From positions 51,867 to 115,866 of the forward strand of contig JACVZW010000003.1 in the NCBI GenBank assembly GCA_014654775.1: a DNA stretch of 64,000 bases, given 5' to 3'. Shown here in pieces: positions 63,273 through 64,000 of the stretch. Below the pieces are notes generated by a model. It was not told where the DNA came from and ran no database searches. It saw nothing but the letters and a program-made list of their open reading frames with translations. Source of the stretch: Paracoccaceae bacterium (lineage in GTDB: Bacteria; Pseudomonadota; Alphaproteobacteria; Rhodobacterales; Rhodobacteraceae). A program made the position numbers and the translations under genes. Within the stretch, counting starts at the first letter, position 1. Every line of letters starts with the position of its first letter.

Positions 63273-63725
63273 GCATTTGTTCTGAGGTCGTCCAACGGTC
63301 CGGTCGCCTTGGGAGCTGCGGCGTCGCCGCTGCGCCCTTCGTTGGGGCCGATGACGGCGGCGGTTGCGATGGTGACAAAGACGCCGCCGATTTCGGGCAT
63401 GAGGCGCTGATTGAAGGAGGGGCAGCACTGGGTGCCTTGACGTAGGCGTGAGCCGACGTCCCTACTCAAGGATGGCGCAGGTCTCGATGGAAATCCCGGC
63501 TCAGGTCAGGATGGAAATCAACGGATTTCCCAACCAAAGCCCGCCCACTCTGCGCCAAACCCGCGTTCAACAAGGAAGGTGCCTCGCTCCGACGCGATCA
63601 CCCCCACTGTTGTCACAGCAGGGGTGATGGATTTTTCTGGCTCTGCATCGGATTTCTCTTCGGGCCATGGTCCCAGTCCGGGATTGATCCGGGTCGGGCT
63701 TTTCCTTTGCCGGACCGTGTGATCC
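63273..63725. other. Non-coding region with one hairpin
   Basis: No credible gene was found. A stem-loop pairs ATCACCCC (63597-63604) with GGGGTGAT (63621-63628), with a possible inner pair CTGT/ACAG, and GGATTTTTC follows, giving a plus-strand terminator-like shape although no plus-strand gene ends here. The region may be further decayed sequence together with the preceding fragment. Confidence 0.4.
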
Positions 63726-63908
63726 CTATTGCAGCGGCCCGCCGATCCGATGTTCCAAGAGGGACAAGAACTTTTCGCGGAAGTCTGGATTGCAGGAGAT
63801 GACTGACATCACCAGATCCGCATTCCAATCCTCCAGATCCACCTGTCCAATCTCTGCCCATTCGCTGATCAAGTCCTGCAAATGCGCGAGTTCCTCCAAT
63901 ACCGACAT
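63726..63908 (-). CDS. Small acidic uncharacterised protein
   Basis: A 60-residue protein from the ATG at 63908, which follows GAGGAG with an eight-base spacing. It is helical and acidic ('MSVLEELAHLQDLISEWAEIG', 'DFREKFLSLLEHRIGGPLQ') with several Trp and one Cys. No family was recognised. A GTG three codons earlier is too close to the ribosome site. It lies downstream of the putative outer-membrane protein gene at the window edge, on the same strand. Confidence 0.55.
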   Translation of the reverse strand: MSVLEELAHLQDLISEWAEIGQVDLEDWNADLVMSVISCNPDFREKFLSLLEHRIGGPLQ

Positions 63909-63945
63909 CCTGAACACTCCTCAAAAGGTTGCGAGGGATGAGTGA

Positions 63946-63971
63946 CCCCCGGCCGGTTTCCCGGCCGGGGG
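63946..63971. terminator. Strong GC hairpin at right edge
   Basis: CCCCCGGCCGG (63946-63956) pairs with CCGGCCGGGGG (63961-63971) across TTTC, an 11-bp perfect stem. It lies 10 bases after the stop codon of the gene entering from the right edge. No T-run follows on either strand, so it may be a mRNA-stabilising or pause hairpin. Confidence 0.5.
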
Positions 63972-63981
63972 GGGTGTGTCA

Positions 63982-64000
63982 TCAGAAGGTGAAGGACGAG
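63982..64000 (-). CDS. Last codons of a gene beyond the window, possibly an outer-membrane protein
   Basis: On the minus strand the edge reads Ser-Ser-Phe-Thr-Phe-stop (TGA at 63982-63984). A C-terminal phenylalanine after alternating residues is the usual end of beta-barrel outer-membrane proteins such as porins. With five codons visible this is a weak suggestion, supported by the hairpin placed just after the stop. Confidence 0.3.

Noticed and set aside
63187..63469. Several overlapping small frames on both strands around 63.2-63.45 kb
   Set aside because: They have Arg/Pro/Ala-rich compositions typical of random GC-rich frames; only the HlyD-like tail carries a recognisable pattern.
1..64000. 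tRNA, rRNA, prophage or integrase genes
   Set aside because: No cloverleaf-like sequence with CCA-side TTCGA motifs, no ribosomal RNA segments and no phage or recombinase proteins were seen on either strand.

Overview
The window is GC-rich, densely packed DNA with bacterial operon structure and reads as the chromosome of an alphaproteobacterium of the Rhodobacteraceae (Rhodobacter/Gemmobacter/Tabrizicola-like). This rests on the gene blocks pepA // lptF-lptG-lptD-surA-pdxA-rsmA and prfA-prmC-DUF4167, the fused two-domain IolC, the GGAA-N6-TTCC operators beside an RpiR-type iol regulator, and a family of intergenic hairpin repeats ending in GAGTATTTG...AAGATGAAG. No rRNA, tRNA, CRISPR array, integrase or intact insertion sequence was recognised. 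Most of the window is core or metabolic chromosome.

Layout. 0-6 kb: the end of a secreted protein gene, a structured non-coding stretch, a membrane sensor kinase, then an arsenate operon (ArsR fused to a thioredoxin-type arsenate reductase, an ArsJ-associated GAPDH, and ArsJ). 6-10 kb: a soluble PAS/chemoreceptor-like protein, MarC, a membrane aspartic protease, holC, pepA. 10-18 kb: LPS export and outer-membrane biogenesis (lptFGD, surA) with pdxA and rsmA. 18-22 kb: a DUF4167 protein with a low-complexity tail, prmC, prfA and a DUF1499 protein. 21.6-25.8 kb: agmatinase, a class III aminotransferase and an M20 amidohydrolase, separated by regulatory-looking repeats and a roughly 317-bp composite inverted repeat. 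25.9-29 kb: mazG, a ferric-iron binding protein and a nucleoside hydrolase.

29-35.5 kb is the phosphate regulon phoR-[pstS position]-pstC-pstA-pstB-phoU-phoB. A 63-codon secreted mini-ORF stands where pstS is expected, under four tandem Pho-box half-sites. 36-42.5 kb is the myo-inositol cluster iolC-iolD-iolE-iolB with its regulator and two matching operators. 42.5-50.3 kb holds a gamma-carbonic anhydrase-like protein, gmk, yicC, a PAS protein, class II DAHP synthase, a GlxA/GbdR-type regulator, a flavin amine oxidase and a PQQ-type sugar dehydrogenase. 50.5-55.7 kb is a complete branched-chain amino-acid-type ABC transporter. 55.7-61.4 kb has a chemoreceptor, a dimethylglycine/sarcosine dehydrogenase-type flavoprotein preceded by three palindromes, and a MobA-like nucleotidyltransferase. 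61.4-64 kb is sparser: two response regulators without a kinase, a possible small membrane peptide, a decayed fragment resembling the C-terminus of an HlyD-type secretion adaptor, a small acidic protein, and possibly the last codons of an outer-membrane protein.

The points most worth following are the cysteine-free ArsR domain fused to a complete arsenate reductase inside a GAPDH/ArsJ operon, the missing pstS, and the repeat and palindrome structures in several intergenic regions.
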